A DNA stretch of 64,000 bases from Leptolyngbya sp. FACHB-8 (GTDB lineage: Bacteria; Cyanobacteriota; Cyanobacteriia; Elainellales; Elainellaceae): the NCBI RefSeq assembly GCF_014695575.1, contig NZ_JACJOO010000016.1, positions 1-64,000 of the forward strand, written 5' to 3'. A program made the position numbers and the translations under genes. Every line of letters starts with the position of its first letter. Position 1 is the first letter of the stretch. Positions 18,131 through 27,859 of the stretch are shown piece after piece. Under the pieces are notes generated by a model. The model was given only the letters and a program-made list of their open reading frames with translations, ran no database searches and was not told the DNA's origin.

Positions 18131-18150
18131 ATGAACGTAAGCTTTATTGA

Positions 18151-18222
18151 TAAATCCCTGTAGAAGTATTGCTGCGTAGAAAACCTAAGTCTTCCGCCCA
18201 GCAATGCTTCTACAGGGATTTA
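18151..18222. terminator. 24-bp-stem hairpin downstream of trmL
   Basis: Arms 18151-18174 and 18199-18222 are complementary at 23 of 24 positions; the remaining pair would be G-U in RNA read on one strand. The 24-base loop is AG-rich. The position 20 bases after the trmL stop suits a terminator, but the stem is unusually long and the tail is not T-rich. Confidence 0.7.
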
Positions 18223-19354
18223 CCTACTTCTGTTGCCCTATATAGGTGGAGCATTGGTGTGGCACCTTCTGGTTAGCCGTTCGTGCAAGACCCCGATCAG
18301 AACGTGTCAGATCAACCTAAATATTAAATTCACATACTGGTAGAACCGCATGGATATGGGTCACTGCTAAAGCTACTTAGCAGCCCAATGTAAGGAATGA
18401 AGTTTCTCACCCCAGGAAGTGGCAACATCTAAAACCTATACCGTTAGCGACAGGTGTGCTTTGAGAGACGCGCAACAAGCTGTCCATTTTCATGCTAGGA
18501 AAGCCAGCAAAACCATCTATTACTGTATAGCTGATTGGAAATTCATAGACCGTCTCCGTAAAATCCCTGAGCTTTTCGCAGCGCTTCATGGAGTACAGCC
18601 TTGCTACTGGCAGCGAAGATTTTTGAACCAGAAATGACTGTTTTCCCGGAGGATCCTTCGTTTAAAGGGAAACAATAAGGGGAAAATACGCATGACTTAT
18701 AGAAATAGAAATTCAGTAGTCTGCAATACCTTGCCACCTAGTCTTGTATAAGAAATCCCAATAAACAAGTCTGGAAATGCGCGTTAAGCTAAAGCGGTTA
18801 AGAGGGTGTATTGGCACTTCGTAAAAAAGGGTAAATGCATGCTCGTAAAAACAGGTTTGGGGCGAATACTTCCTTCAAGCCTGTAGCCAGAATTACTATC
18901 CAGGTGCTGCAAAAAGACAGCCATTGGGTTCTGGAAAAGATCTTTTAGGTTGGGTGTGAGTAATTTGGAAAAAAGCTTGAAAGCTCTGCTGAATAAGGAT
19001 TTTGGCTTTCGGTGTTAAAGCAGAAAAGCCCTTAAGAGTTGACAAGGGGTGTTTGCAAAAGGTAAAAAGCTAAGCTTGTAATTCAGATTTGCTAAAGGGT
19101 GTTGCGTTTGGCAGTTTCTGAATGCTTTCTGGATCCGGTGAGCACCTTGCTAGTTCAGTTGTTTCATCGATTCAGGAATGTCGGTTAACACATTGCTTTC
19201 GATTTTGTTTCCAAGCAGGTGTTGATTTTTCTTAAGTCTGGTGTAATCTTGTCTAAGCTAACGAGTGAAGGTAATGTTACCTAGCCGTAAGCCTTTGTCA
19301 GTGATCTGAATCGTTCGTTCGTGTGATCCCTGTCACTAAGTTCAGGGCCACGGT
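18223..19354. other. 1.1-kb non-coding region before the M23 peptidase gene
   Basis: No convincing gene. Short frames on both strands (around 18407-18737) lack ribosome binding sites and conserved-looking sequence. A TTGACA hexamer at 19037 could be a -35 element for the LysM/M23 gene, leaving a leader of roughly 290 bases. I looked for the conserved core of c-di-AMP (ydaO) riboswitches and did not find it. Confidence 0.4.
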
Positions 19355-21496
19355 TTGAACTATAGGACAGTTACACGCCGTTCACAGGGAGGTTTTTCTT
19401 TGAGACGCGTAGTTCCGCAGAAGGTTCAGCCCGCTGCTGACCAATCGTATTCCGGAGAGTTGCCGACGGAGATAAGTAAGCCGGGCAATCCCGGCGGCGC
19501 CCGTCGCGCCCGTACTTCAGCCGCCATGATTGGCTTGGCTATCTCTATGGGAGCATCCGGGCTCCTAATTCCTCGCCACGATGGTCGTGCAGTGGCCGCT
19601 GAGCCCCAAACGGCAGAGGCAGAGTCGGCTCCTGTTCCCGTTGATTCTAGCGACTTGTTACAGCCCGCCGCTGCTTCCGATGAGATTACCCGTTCTGAGT
19701 CTGTGGGTGAAGTCACAGGTTCTCTCAGCACCGATAGTCCCTCTTCCAACGCCCTCGAAAAAGCTGAGGGCGTTTCTCCTGAAGGAAGCTTTGAACAGCT
19801 GCGCATGGATCGAGATACGTCTCTCGAGCGCCTGAGATATCAGCGAAGCCAGCTCCAGCAAAGCCTATCAGGCTCAAGGGTTGCCCCAGAGTCTGTAGAG
19901 GTTCCCGAAGCGAACATTCCTAAAGCGATCGCTCCCGACACGACTCCTGAAATGCTTCCTCCGGAGCTATCGGGAACCGTACTTTATCGGGTGAAGCCTG
20001 GTGATACGATTGACTCCATTGCCCGCGACCATGGCGTCTCTCGACAGACCCTAATTTCCCTAAACGATCTGCAAAATCCTGACTTTCTGCGAGTGCATCA
20101 GGCTATCCGAGTGCCCCAGGTTTCTCAGGAAGCTCAGTTGCCTCATGGTTTTGTTAATGTGTCGGCTCCTACTGCTGAGCCGGAAGCTCAACTCCCCCAA
20201 GTGGTGCGCCCTTCTGTGGTAGCGGCCACGGTGTCCCCTGCGCCTCGGTCTACTGTTCATCGGGTTGCCCCAGGGGAGACAGTGGCGGCGATCGCTCGAG
20301 CTTACGGTGTTTCCTCAGCAGCGCTCATTACAGAGAACAGGTTGACGAATCCCAATCGCATTTGGGCTGGCCAGGAGTTGCATATTCCTGGTGGTACCCG
20401 CGTCGAACAGTCAGCTAGTTTACCTTTGACCATTGCATACAACCCTGAAGGGGCGTCTTCTGCTGAACCCTTAACTAAGGATTCAGGATTTGAGGCTTCT
20501 GTGCCTGAAGTGGCAGCGCTTCCGTCTGGTGCTTTGGAGAACTTGTCCCGCCCGGAACCAATTGTTTCCTCCAACAGCGCGGTTTTCTCGACGGAATTCA
20601 TTGCGGTTGAGTCTTCAACGCCTGAGGTTTCAGGAGTTGTGCCTCCGATTGAAGCTTTGCAAGCTTCTACAGTTCCGGCTGTGGGAGGAAGCAACCTCTA
20701 CGCGGCTCAGTTAGCAAGTGAGGTATCTGACCTCCAAACTCGCTACTCCAGTGAGCGAGTTGAGGTGCCCTCTGCTGCTCAGCAACCGACTCTAATTGCC
20801 TCCAGTTTTGTTGGCCGTCGTTCGAATTCGGTAGCGTCTTCTGATCAGCAGCGTGTTGCGGCAGTGGCTCCAACCACTGCTCCCGAGGTGATCGATGCTC
20901 AGCTGTCGACAGAAGAGTTGCAGGAGCGGGCTACGGAACGGAAACCAGATGCCGTTGCGACTGATTCTGCTACAGAACCTCAAGTGGTGGCTGCAGCTCC
21001 TATCGGCTCTGAGAATTACGCGCCGTTACTCGAACCGATTGTTGGTCGGATGGTAGCTCCTGAGTTGCCACCTCTCCCTGCCGCAGATGCCTTCTTGCCT
21101 CAGGGTTCGAACATCTTTGCAGGTTATGCTTGGCCGGCTCGGGGCGTTTTGACTTCTGGCTATGGTCCTCGCTGGGGTCGGATGCACCGGGGAATTGACA
21201 TTGCTGCTCCTGTGGGAACTCCTGTTTATGCTGCTGCGCCGGGAGTAATTGAATATGCGGGTTGGAACTCCGGTGGCTATGGCTACATGGTAGACATCCG
21301 CCATCCCGATGGCAGCATGACTCGCTATGCTCACAACAGTCGTCTGTTGGTGCAGCGTGGTCAGGAAGTCGCTCAAGGTGATCAGATCTCCGAGATGGGC
21401 AGCACGGGCTATAGTACTGGCCCTCACCTCCACTTCGAGATCCACATGCCTGAGCGAGGTGCTGTTAATCCTATGACGATGCTGGCAGCTCGCTAA
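19355..21496 (+). CDS. LysM-domain M23 metalloendopeptidase
   Basis: Up to 713 residues. An N-terminal transmembrane or signal segment (MIGLAISMGASGLLIP, ~55-70) is followed by a long Pro/Ser/Ala-rich linker. Two LysM peptidoglycan-binding motifs follow at ~210-255 (YRVKPGDTIDSIARDHGVS) and ~301-345 (HRVAPGETVAAIARAYGVS). A C-terminal M23 (lysostaphin-type) domain lies at ~590-710 with the zinc ligands in HRGIDIAAPVG and HLHFEIH. It probably cleaves peptide cross-links in the cell wall or activates amidases (NlpD/EnvC-like if degenerate, but the ligands are intact). The start is uncertain: the first codon is TTG 19355 without a clear Shine-Dalgarno sequence. Confidence 0.92.
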   Translation: MNYRTVTRRSQGGFSLRRVVPQKVQPAADQSYSGELPTEISKPGNPGGARRARTSAAMIGLAISMGASGLLIPRHDGRAVAAEPQTAEAESAPVPVDSSDLLQPAAASDEITRSESVGEVTGSLSTDSPSSNALEKAEGVSPEGSFEQLRMDRDTSLERLRYQRSQLQQSLSGSRVAPESVEVPEANIPKAIAPDTTPEMLPPELSGTVLYRVKPGDTIDSIARDHGVSRQTLISLNDLQNPDFLRVHQAIRVPQVSQEAQLPHGFVNVSAPTAEPEAQLPQVVRPSVVAATVSPAPRSTVHRVAPGETVAAIARAYGVSSAALITENRLTNPNRIWAGQELHIPGGTRVEQSASLPLTIAYNPEGASSAEPLTKDSGFEASVPEVAALPSGALENLSRPEPIVSSNSAVFSTEFIAVESSTPEVSGVVPPIEALQASTVPAVGGSNLYAAQLASEVSDLQTRYSSERVEVPSAAQQPTLIASSFVGRRSNSVASSDQQRVAAVAPTTAPEVIDAQLSTEELQERATERKPDAVATDSATEPQVVAAAPIGSENYAPLLEPIVGRMVAPELPPLPAADAFLPQGSNIFAGYAWPARGVLTSGYGPRWGRMHRGIDIAAPVGTPVYAAAPGVIEYAGWNSGGYGYMVDIRHPDGSMTRYAHNSRLLVQRGQEVAQGDQISEMGSTGYSTGPHLHFEIHMPERGAVNPMTMLAAR

Positions 21497-21522
21497 TTTC
21501 TAAAGCGTTAGCGTCTACCCTT

Positions 21523-21565
21523 GACTCAGGAAAACCATTCAGGTTTTCCTGAGTCTTGTTTTTCC
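21523..21565 (+). terminator. Rho-independent terminator of M23 gene
   Basis: A 14-bp perfect stem (21523-21536 with 21542-21555) has a 5-base loop and a T-rich tail, 27 bases after the stop codon. Immediately after it lie an imperfect hairpin with a GTGC-GAA-GCAC apex (about 21576-21611) and a 10-bp repeat pair around 21657-21689. Confidence 0.85.
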
Positions 21566-21687
21566 AAACGATGGAGTGCTGTGAAAACCTGTGCGAAGCA
21601 CAAGGTCTCACAACACTATTAGCTTATTGCTTAAATGCTTTTTACAAAGAGCAAGACCTGTATTCTGCTTCAAGTAGGGGAATACAG

Positions 21688-21740
21688 GTTTAATGACCAA
21701 AATAGAGGGGGCTTAGCCCCCTCTATTTTGGTCATTAAAC
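21688..21740. repeat. 25-bp perfect palindrome with TTA loop
   Basis: Arms 21688-21712 and 21716-21740 match perfectly. The right arm includes the TAA stop (21735-21737) of the minus-strand small gene, so the hairpin begins inside that gene's last codons. It probably serves as a terminator for both converging genes. Confidence 0.85.
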
Positions 21741-21983
21741 TAGTCGAATCTTTCCCGTTCGTAAGGCATCAAACACTTGATTAATGCGACGGCGATCGCC
21801 ATCATTCAGTCGACTATCGGATAGAAGTGCCGTCATGAGGCTCTGGTGGTCCTTGCGGCTGATCTGACCTGTTTCTAAAATATGGTTGATTTCCAGAGAG
21901 TTATTGGAGTTGGGTCTCTCGGTGTTTGACGAAATCATGCGTAACGTTGCTCCTAATGCGTCCCTAGATGCTGAATCACTCAA
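21735..21983 (-). CDS. Small conserved cyanobacterial protein
   Basis: A protein of 67-82 residues, soluble and hydrophilic, ending in RRRINQVFDALRTGKIRLV, a C-terminal pattern I associate with short uncharacterised cyanobacterial proteins. The first codon in frame is TTG 21983 (preceded by GGGA). The internal ATG at 21938, with AGGAG 11 bases upstream, is an alternative giving 67 residues. No domain, membrane segment or function is recognised. Its stop codon lies within the palindrome at its 3' end. Confidence 0.6.
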   Translation of the reverse strand: MSDSASRDALGATLRMISSNTERPNSNNSLEINHILETGQISRKDHQSLMTALLSDSRLNDGDRRRINQVFDALRTGKIRLV

Positions 21984-22129
21984 TATATTCCCGCTTGACT
22001 GTGAGAAGAGCCAGATGGGAACGTGTTGATGCTTCCTATGTTCTATTCTTCCGGAAGATCTTGCTGAACAGGCAAAGGATGGGTAAGACTTGGTTGAAGT
22101 TTCAATGAACTATTTCCGAGGAATTGCGG

Positions 22130-22903
22130 GTGGAGATTTATCGCATTCCGGCCCTGTCGGATAATTATATTTTTCTTTTGCATGATCCAGAGCGTCAGCA
22201 GGCAGCGGTGGTTGATCCAGCGGAAGCGGCTCCCGTTTTGAAGGAACTGGAGCAGTTAAGAGCAACCCTGGTCGCTATTTTTAATACTCATCACCACGGT
22301 GATCACGTTGGTGGAAATACTCAGCTATTGCAGCAATTTCCTGATGCTGTTGTCTATGGAGGCGCTGAGGATCGGGGCCGTATTCCACGCCAGCAGGTGT
22401 TTTTACAGGAGGGCGATCGCGTCATGTTTAGCGATCGCGAAGCAACCGTTTACTTTGTTCCAGGGCATACCTGTGCCCACATTGCCTATTATTTTCGACC
22501 AGAAGATCCAGGGGAAACAGGGGAGCTTTTCTGTGGCGATACCCTGTTTGCGGGAGGATGTGGCCGGCTATTTGAGGGAACGCCTGGGCAAATGGTGGAG
22601 TCCCTACGCAAACTGCGATCGCTACCTGACAGTACACGGGTCTGGTGTGCTCATGAGTACACCCTAAAAAACTTGCAGTTTGCCCATTCTGTGGATCGCC
22701 ATAACCCTGTCTTAGAGCAACGCCTGGCTGAGGTGGAGGTCCTCCGCCAGCAAGCTCAACCTACGGTGCCTTCCAACTTGGGCGTTGAAAAATTTACCAA
22801 TCCATTTCTGCGTTGGGATGAACCGGTGCTACAAACAGCCATGCAAAGCCACGACCCTATCCAGACGTTTGCCCGATTACGGGGGAAGAAGGATCAGTGG
22901 TAG
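22130..22903 (+). CDS. gloB: Hydroxyacylglutathione hydrolase (glyoxalase II)
   Basis: About 257 residues, metallo-beta-lactamase fold. It hydrolyses S-lactoylglutathione to D-lactate and glutathione, the second step of methylglyoxal detoxification. The binuclear metal site is visible: [36 protein letters not shown] and CAHEYT. The C-terminal substrate-binding region ([14 protein letters not shown]) is present. The frame opens at TTG 22124, but GAGGA at 22118-22122 lies 7 bases before GTG 22130 ([13 protein letters not shown]), which is the likely start. Confidence 0.95.
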   Translation: MEIYRIPALSDNYIFLLHDPERQQAAVVDPAEAAPVLKELEQLRATLVAIFNTHHHGDHVGGNTQLLQQFPDAVVYGGAEDRGRIPRQQVFLQEGDRVMFSDREATVYFVPGHTCAHIAYYFRPEDPGETGELFCGDTLFAGGCGRLFEGTPGQMVESLRKLRSLPDSTRVWCAHEYTLKNLQFAHSVDRHNPVLEQRLAEVEVLRQQAQPTVPSNLGVEKFTNPFLRWDEPVLQTAMQSHDPIQTFARLRGKKDQW

Positions 22904-23061
22904 TGCAGATAGTGGAGAAAACTAATTTTTCCCACTACCTGCTTAATTCTCGCGGTCTCGGGCTTGATTCCAAAATGAGAATTGCTGTAATTCTCAAATA
23001 AAGCTTGCGATCGCCCTATCTTCTTCGATATAATCCGAAACTGGTCTATCTGAGAAAGTTC

Positions 23062-23529
23062 ATGGCTAAGCGGGTTCAGTTAGTACTTAACAAAGATGTC
23101 AGCAAGTTGGGCAAGGTCGGCGACCTGGTGGAAGTCGCCCCCGGCTATGCACGGAATTATTTATTGCCTCAGGGGCTGGCGGTGAATGTAACCCCCGGAG
23201 TCCTGAAGCAGGTAGAGCGGCGGCGTGAGCAAGAGCGTCAGCGCTTGTTGGAGTTGAAGAAAGAGGCCGAAGTTCAAAAGGCTACGCTGGAGAAGCTGGG
23301 CGTTTTGACCATCGCCAAACAGGCTGGGGAAGGCGATGCCATTTTCGGCTCGGTGACGGATCGGGAAGTAGCCGAAGTTGTTAAAGAGAAGACTGGGCTG
23401 GAGCTGGATCGTCGCGAAATCGAAGTGCCCGAAGTTCGCAAAGTTGGCAGCTACAAGGTGCAAGTGAAACTGCATCCTGAAGTGGTTGTAACCCTCAACC
23501 TCTCGGTAGTTGGCGAAGCCGAAGCATAA
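23062..23529 (+). CDS. rplI: 50S ribosomal protein L9
   Basis: 155 residues from the ATG at 23062 ([18 protein letters not shown]); the 19 codons open upstream do not fit the family. The N-terminal 23S-binding domain has [25 protein letters not shown] long charged helix follows ([20 protein letters not shown]), then the C-terminal domain ([31 protein letters not shown]). It is followed in the same direction by dnaB, a neighbour commonly seen with rplI in bacteria. Confidence 0.97.
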   Translation: MAKRVQLVLNKDVSKLGKVGDLVEVAPGYARNYLLPQGLAVNVTPGVLKQVERRREQERQRLLELKKEAEVQKATLEKLGVLTIAKQAGEGDAIFGSVTDREVAEVVKEKTGLELDRREIEVPEVRKVGSYKVQVKLHPEVVVTLNLSVVGEAEA

Positions 23530-23804
23530 AGATTCTTCGAAATAGTGGACTAGTTCACTTGTACTCTGCAACAATAGTTGCAGGGTCTTTTTATAGGCAC
23601 TGAGGGTGATGAATAATCTTCAGTAGGTGAGCAAAGCCGAACTGGCTCTAGAGTTGAGCCACCTGTCTGTTACTTATTCAGGTTGAGTAAGGCTCTGTAT
23701 CTAGTGTTATTTTCTGAAAAAGATCCGTTTCTCTCTACTACAGATGGGTAAGAGATGCTAATCTGAAATGCACCCCTTCTGGTTCTCTATCCGGTGGACT
23801 GGTT

Positions 23805-25160
23805 ATGGTTCAAGAATTGAACTTTCAGGCCTATAGCGATCGCCTGCCGCCCCAGAATATTGATGCCGAAGAGGCGATATTGGGCGGGATTTTGCTCGAT
23901 CCAGAGGCCATTGGCCGGGTAGCAGAATTGCTGCGTCCTGATGCTTTCTACATCAGTGCCCACCAGGAAATTTATCGGACGGCTCTGTCGCTCTATAGTC
24001 AGGGAAAACCCACAGATCTGATGACGGTTTCAACTGCCCTGCACGATCGAGGTGTTCTCGATAAGGTGGGCGGGCAGAGCCGTATTGCTCAGTTGGTGGA
24101 TCGGACGGTCAGTGCTGTCAACATTGATCAATACGCTCAACTGGTCACCGACAAATACCTGCGGCGAAAGATGATTCAGGTGGGGACTGAGATCAGTTAT
24201 CTGGCCTACGAAACCGCATCCCCTTTAGAATCCGTTTTGGACCAGGCGGAGCAGAAGGTATTTAGTATCACCCAATCGCGACCCAATCAAAGTCTGATTC
24301 CTACCGCCGATATCCTGACTGCCACGTTTTCAGATATCGAGGAACGCTTTGCGGGCATGGTCATGCCAGGGATTTCCTGTGGCTTCTATGATCTAGATGC
24401 CATGACGCAGGGATTCCAGCGCTCTGACCTGATTATCACCGCGGCTCGCCCAGCGATGGGGAAAACTAGCTTTTGTTTGAATATTGCTCGCAATATTTCA
24501 GCATTTCATAAATTGCCGGTGGCAATCTTTAGCTTGGAGATGTCGAAGGAGCAGTTGGTTTATCGTCTGCTCTCCAGTGAAGCGCAGATTGAGAGTGGGC
24601 GGCTGCGGTCGGGCCGAGTGAGTCAGAATGAGTGGGAACCGCTGGGCCACGCCATCAGTTCCCTGTCGCAAATGCCGATCTTTATTGATGACACACCCAA
24701 TATTTCCGTGACGGAGATGCGCTCGAAAGTGCGACGGCTTCAGGCGGAACAGGGAGGAGCCTTAGGGTTAGTGCTGATCGACTATTTGCAGTTGATGGAA
24801 GGCAGCGGCGGTGATAACCGGGTGCAAGAGTTGTCAAAGGTGACGCGATCGCTCAAAGCTCTGGCTCGCGAACTCAATGTGCCCGTCATGGCACTCTCTC
24901 AGCTCAGCCGAGGAGTTGAGTCCCGAACCAATAAGCGTCCCATGATGTCGGACCTCAGGGAATCGGGCTCCATTGAACAGGATGCCGACCTGATCATCAT
25001 GTTGTATCGGGACGAGTACTATAATCCTGATACTCCGGATCGTGGGATTGCGGAAATTATTCTAACCAAACACCGGAACGGTCCGGTAGGTACTGTCAAG
25101 GTTCTGTTTGAGCCGATGTTTACTCGCTTCCGAAATCTAGCCACTCCGGGCCGCTCATAG
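23805..25160 (+). CDS. dnaB: Replicative DNA helicase DnaB
   Basis: 451 residues. The hexameric helicase unwinds DNA ahead of the replication fork. The N-terminal primase-interaction domain (QNIDAEEAILGGILLD) is joined to a RecA-like ATPase: Walker A ITAARPAMGKTSF, FSLEMSKEQLVYRLLSSEA, Walker B LVLIDYLQLM, then ALSQLSRGVESR, and SDLRESGSIEQDADLIIMLYRDEYY. No intein interrupts the usual insertion sites, which is worth noting because many cyanobacterial dnaB genes carry one. ATG at 23805. Confidence 0.97.
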   Translation: MVQELNFQAYSDRLPPQNIDAEEAILGGILLDPEAIGRVAELLRPDAFYISAHQEIYRTALSLYSQGKPTDLMTVSTALHDRGVLDKVGGQSRIAQLVDRTVSAVNIDQYAQLVTDKYLRRKMIQVGTEISYLAYETASPLESVLDQAEQKVFSITQSRPNQSLIPTADILTATFSDIEERFAGMVMPGISCGFYDLDAMTQGFQRSDLIITAARPAMGKTSFCLNIARNISAFHKLPVAIFSLEMSKEQLVYRLLSSEAQIESGRLRSGRVSQNEWEPLGHAISSLSQMPIFIDDTPNISVTEMRSKVRRLQAEQGGALGLVLIDYLQLMEGSGGDNRVQELSKVTRSLKALARELNVPVMALSQLSRGVESRTNKRPMMSDLRESGSIEQDADLIIMLYRDEYYNPDTPDRGIAEIILTKHRNGPVGTVKVLFEPMFTRFRNLATPGRS

Positions 25161-25176
25161 GCAAAAAGAATCTTGC

Positions 25177-25217
25177 ATAAAGGATGTGTGGTAGATTTTA
25201 CTCCTCACATCCTTTAT
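25177..25217 (+). terminator. Hairpin after dnaB
   Basis: A perfect 12-bp stem (25177-25188 with 25206-25217) has a 17-base loop, starting 16 bases after the dnaB stop codon. There is no long T tail. Confidence 0.65.
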
Positions 25218-25279
25218 CTAACCCTAGCTCTGCTTAAGGATGCTTTCGAGTACCGCACAATGCCCGACCCTCAAAAACA

Positions 25280-25316
25280 CCCATTTTCGTATGTGCGAAG
25301 CGCACGCAAAAATGGG
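25280..25316. repeat. Dispersed hairpin repeat (GTGCG-AAG-CGCAC apex)
   Basis: An 8-bp base stem (25280-25287 with 25309-25316) and a 5-bp GC apex. The left flank CTTTCGAGTACCGCAC (near 25241) resembles the right flanks of the hairpins at 34000 and 47594, suggesting one family in different arrangements. Confidence 0.6.
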
Positions 25317-25338
25317 CACTTGAGTTTATCTAATAGGC

Positions 25339-25374
25339 AACAAAGAGAAGACGAATCCTCTCCCTCTCTTTGTT
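25339..25374. terminator. Hairpin before convergent lipase gene
   Basis: A perfect 10-bp inverted repeat (25339-25348 with 25365-25374) lies 15 bases beyond the 3' end of the minus-strand hydrolase gene and is suited to terminating it. Confidence 0.6.
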
Positions 25375-25389
25375 GAAATATCATGGTCG

Positions 25390-26085
25390 CTACAAGAACT
25401 GTGCCCACGCTCGAGCAATTTCAGGGGAACCATACCAAAGTTTGCCAGGTCGAGGAGAATGCACCACGTTATCTAAAACATGGTTCTCAGCTCCGTCGAG
25501 CAAAGCAGCTTCGATAGGGGTAATGCCATCTCCCCAGGCATTGCCTTGACCTATAGTTTGTTCATAGCTGCTATAGCTAAACCAGTTGCGAAAGCGATCG
25601 CCCTCAATTGATTTGCCTGCCACGCAGACATAGCGCACCGTGGAATAAAATGCGCCAGGGTAATTATTTTTGACGAAATCGAGATTACGACGCGTCCAAC
25701 GCTCCTGGCTTACATGGGGGGTGCCCAGAGTGACAAGAGTGGCAACGTTTGGGTGCGCTTTCCAAAGGCAAGTGTAAGCAGAGTCAGTGTCGTGAACCTG
25801 GTAAGGCACTTCTCCCAGATAAATCCGCGCAATCCATCCCCCTGCCGAGTGGCCAACGAGATTAATGCGATCGCTCCCGGTCCGTTCTTGTATTTGGCGG
25901 ACGGTTGTATCTAACTGTTCCAAAATAGGACGTACTGAACGTCCTCCCAGAGTTGGTAACCAGTCACGCCGTCGCAGGGGTACTGTGGCGACAGAAATTC
26001 CACAGTCCTCAAGGGCCGTTTCCATTTCACGGTAGGGTAGGGCACTGGCAAGGTATCCGGGGAGGATGACGGTAGGCAGAGGCAT
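25390..26085 (-). CDS. Alpha/beta hydrolase, lipase-like
   Basis: 231 residues with the alpha/beta-hydrolase fold: an oxyanion strand VILPGYLASALPY near the N-terminus and a nucleophile elbow GHSAGGWIAR (Ser about residue 81). The catalytic acid is probably in WGDGITPIEAALL and the His near VLDNVVHSPRP. The arrangement resembles triacylglycerol-lipase-like or PGAP1-like acyl hydrolases of cyanobacteria and plants; the substrate is unknown. No signal peptide. ATG at 26085. It follows another alpha/beta hydrolase gene on the same strand after 76 bases, so the two may be co-transcribed. Confidence 0.85.
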   Translation of the reverse strand: MPLPTVILPGYLASALPYREMETALEDCGISVATVPLRRRDWLPTLGGRSVRPILEQLDTTVRQIQERTGSDRINLVGHSAGGWIARIYLGEVPYQVHDTDSAYTCLWKAHPNVATLVTLGTPHVSQERWTRRNLDFVKNNYPGAFYSTVRYVCVAGKSIEGDRFRNWFSYSSYEQTIGQGNAWGDGITPIEAALLDGAENHVLDNVVHSPRPGKLWYGSPEIARAWAQFL

Positions 26086-26161
26086 AAAGGCAAGGGAGCG
26101 AAGAATCAGGGGATGAGTTTTCGATAGTGAGGTAGTTGATGAGGCGATCGCTCGGGTGCAA

Positions 26162-27052
26162 CTATTCGAGTCCCTTCAACCAGTCCGAGATATAGGCATT
26201 CACCTGTTCGGGACGCTCATCGTGAGGACAGTGGCCAGTATTGGGAATAGATGCGAACTGAATTCGTTCAGGTTCTTGCTCTGCCAGCATCTGGTAGAGT
26301 TTGGAGCCTGAGATAGGCGTCCAGGGGTCAGCGGCGCCCCAGAGAATTAGAAGCGGTTGAGTGATTTTGGGCAGCAATTCTGAAGGATGAGGGCCGGGAG
26401 GAGCGGTGAGGATGGAGGCGAATACCTGCTGGGCACCCGGGTCGCAAGATGGTTCGTAGATGATATCTACGAGTTCATCGGTAACGGCGGTGCGATCGCA
26501 ATACACTTGCTGCAAAGTGCTGCGAATGCGTGATTTCTGCCGCACTAGATTAAACATCAATGGGCCAAAACCAGGGGAGCTAACGACTCGGCTAAACGTG
26601 CCCATGACCATTCGGAGAGGCGGGTTCAGTTCTTCAGGCCGGTGATTTAGACCCCCGGCAGCATTAAGGAGTACTCCGCCCCGGCTCAAGTCAGGATGGT
26701 GAGCCAGCATCATGAGAGCTAAGAGGGCACCGATAGAGTTGCCCGCCCAAACGGCAGGAGCCTGGATTAATTCCCTTGAAAAGTCTGCCAGGAGGTTTTC
26801 CCAGAGTTCCAAAGAGTAGTCAAGAGCGGGTTTATCGGAGCCACCAAAGCCTAGTAGATCTATAGCAAATACCCGGTAGCCTACTTCCGCTAGAACGGGG
26901 ATATTCTTCCGCCAATGGCCAATAGAGGCACCAAAGCCATGGATAAGGACGATAGGAGTGCCCTGTCCCCGAACGGTGTAGCGGATACGGTGGCCTTGCC
27001 AATTCCAGGTGGAGAACTCGATTTGAGAGGTGGGAATTGCAGAAATGGTCAC
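26162..27052 (-). CDS. Alpha/beta hydrolase (pheophytinase/haloalkane dehalogenase-like)
   Basis: 296 residues. The oxyanion loop VLIHGFGASIGHWRKN, the strand FAIDLLGFGGSDKP and the nucleophile elbow WAGNSIGALLAL (Ser) are followed by an acid in ILWGAADPWTPI and a His in IPNTGHCPHDERPEQV. This pattern is shared by a conserved cyanobacterial and plastid group that includes pheophytinase-like esterases; the actual ester is not known. ATG at 27052. Lies upstream of the lipase-like gene in the same direction. Confidence 0.88.
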   Translation of the reverse strand: MTISAIPTSQIEFSTWNWQGHRIRYTVRGQGTPIVLIHGFGASIGHWRKNIPVLAEVGYRVFAIDLLGFGGSDKPALDYSLELWENLLADFSRELIQAPAVWAGNSIGALLALMMLAHHPDLSRGGVLLNAAGGLNHRPEELNPPLRMVMGTFSRVVSSPGFGPLMFNLVRQKSRIRSTLQQVYCDRTAVTDELVDIIYEPSCDPGAQQVFASILTAPPGPHPSELLPKITQPLLILWGAADPWTPISGSKLYQMLAEQEPERIQFASIPNTGHCPHDERPEQVNAYISDWLKGLE

Positions 27053-27150
27053 GGAACGCAGCTCAATGAAACTTCATGATTCTGATCATAAAGCCTTTTT
27101 ACGGTTGAAACAGGGGTAAGAAACCGTCCTTGACGCTCTGGTTAGGTCGA

Positions 27151-27753
27151 CTAGCCAGTCATGTCAGCACACCAGCGCCAGTTATAACGATTCCAGTCGT
27201 AAATGCCTTGAATTTCGTACTCCATCCCATTATCAAATCGCACAGTACACCGATTAATCGGGCGTTCTTCGGAGGGAAATTCTTCGACGTGGATAACGGT
27301 GCAGGGAACCCATTCCCGTATGCAGGGGCCATCTTCCTGCACCCATTCCCAGAGATTATTAGCGACTTCAATGCGATCGCCCACCCGTAATCGTTGGGGT
27401 TGGCGATAGGCTAGCACATGTTCTGGTTGTACTCGTTCCAACCAGGCTAAACCGTAAGCATCTCGCAAAAATTGCACCCTTCCAGAATCATGTCCGGCCA
27501 ACCAATCATTCAATAACTGTGCTTTCCAGGGACGATTAAGCTGGTCTTGTTCCTGGATGAAGTCCAGTAGGGTCTGGCGTTCCTCGGGGGTCAATTCCTC
27601 TAAGGGGTTTGGGGCTAAAGTGCTGCTTTGCTGAGTAATACGGGCAATCGCCTGACGCAAAATCATTTGTTGCTGGGCGTTCAGCGGTTGCCCCAGCGCC
27701 TCGCATTCTGCGAAAGCAGCATTAAGAATGTCATCCCAGTCGGCGTCTAACAT
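27151..27753 (-). CDS. Conserved hypothetical protein, two-part
   Basis: About 200 residues, unknown function. The N-terminal half is helical (ILNAAFAECEALGQPLNAQQQMILRQAIARI, LTPEERQTLLDFIQEQ). The C-terminal half is a beta-rich module (LRVGDRIEVANNLWEWVQEDGPC, WVPCTVIHVEEF, CTVRFDNGMEYEIQGIYDWNRYNW) that looks like an SH3-like or Tudor-like barrel. AGGTG six bases upstream supports ATG 27753 rather than the GTG at 27762. It is in the same direction as the two hydrolases, about 98 bases upstream of the first. Confidence 0.7.
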   Translation of the reverse strand: MLDADWDDILNAAFAECEALGQPLNAQQQMILRQAIARITQQSSTLAPNPLEELTPEERQTLLDFIQEQDQLNRPWKAQLLNDWLAGHDSGRVQFLRDAYGLAWLERVQPEHVLAYRQPQRLRVGDRIEVANNLWEWVQEDGPCIREWVPCTVIHVEEFPSEERPINRCTVRFDNGMEYEIQGIYDWNRYNWRWCADMTG

Positions 27754-27859
27754 CGCGATCACCTACCGAAACAGGGTTATGAAGACATTTTGACCTAAGA
27801 ACGCGCCCTTCTCAAGGGTTCGCTACTGGAATAGCTGAATACGTATAACCTTCGCGCCC

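Noticed and set aside
18407-18737. Overlapping 60-72-residue frames on both strands upstream of the M23 gene
   Set aside because: No ribosome binding sites, no fold-like pattern, and coding potential on both strands at once.
19060-19354. c-di-AMP (ydaO) riboswitch before the LysM/M23 gene
   Set aside because: The conserved core of that riboswitch class could not be found by eye.
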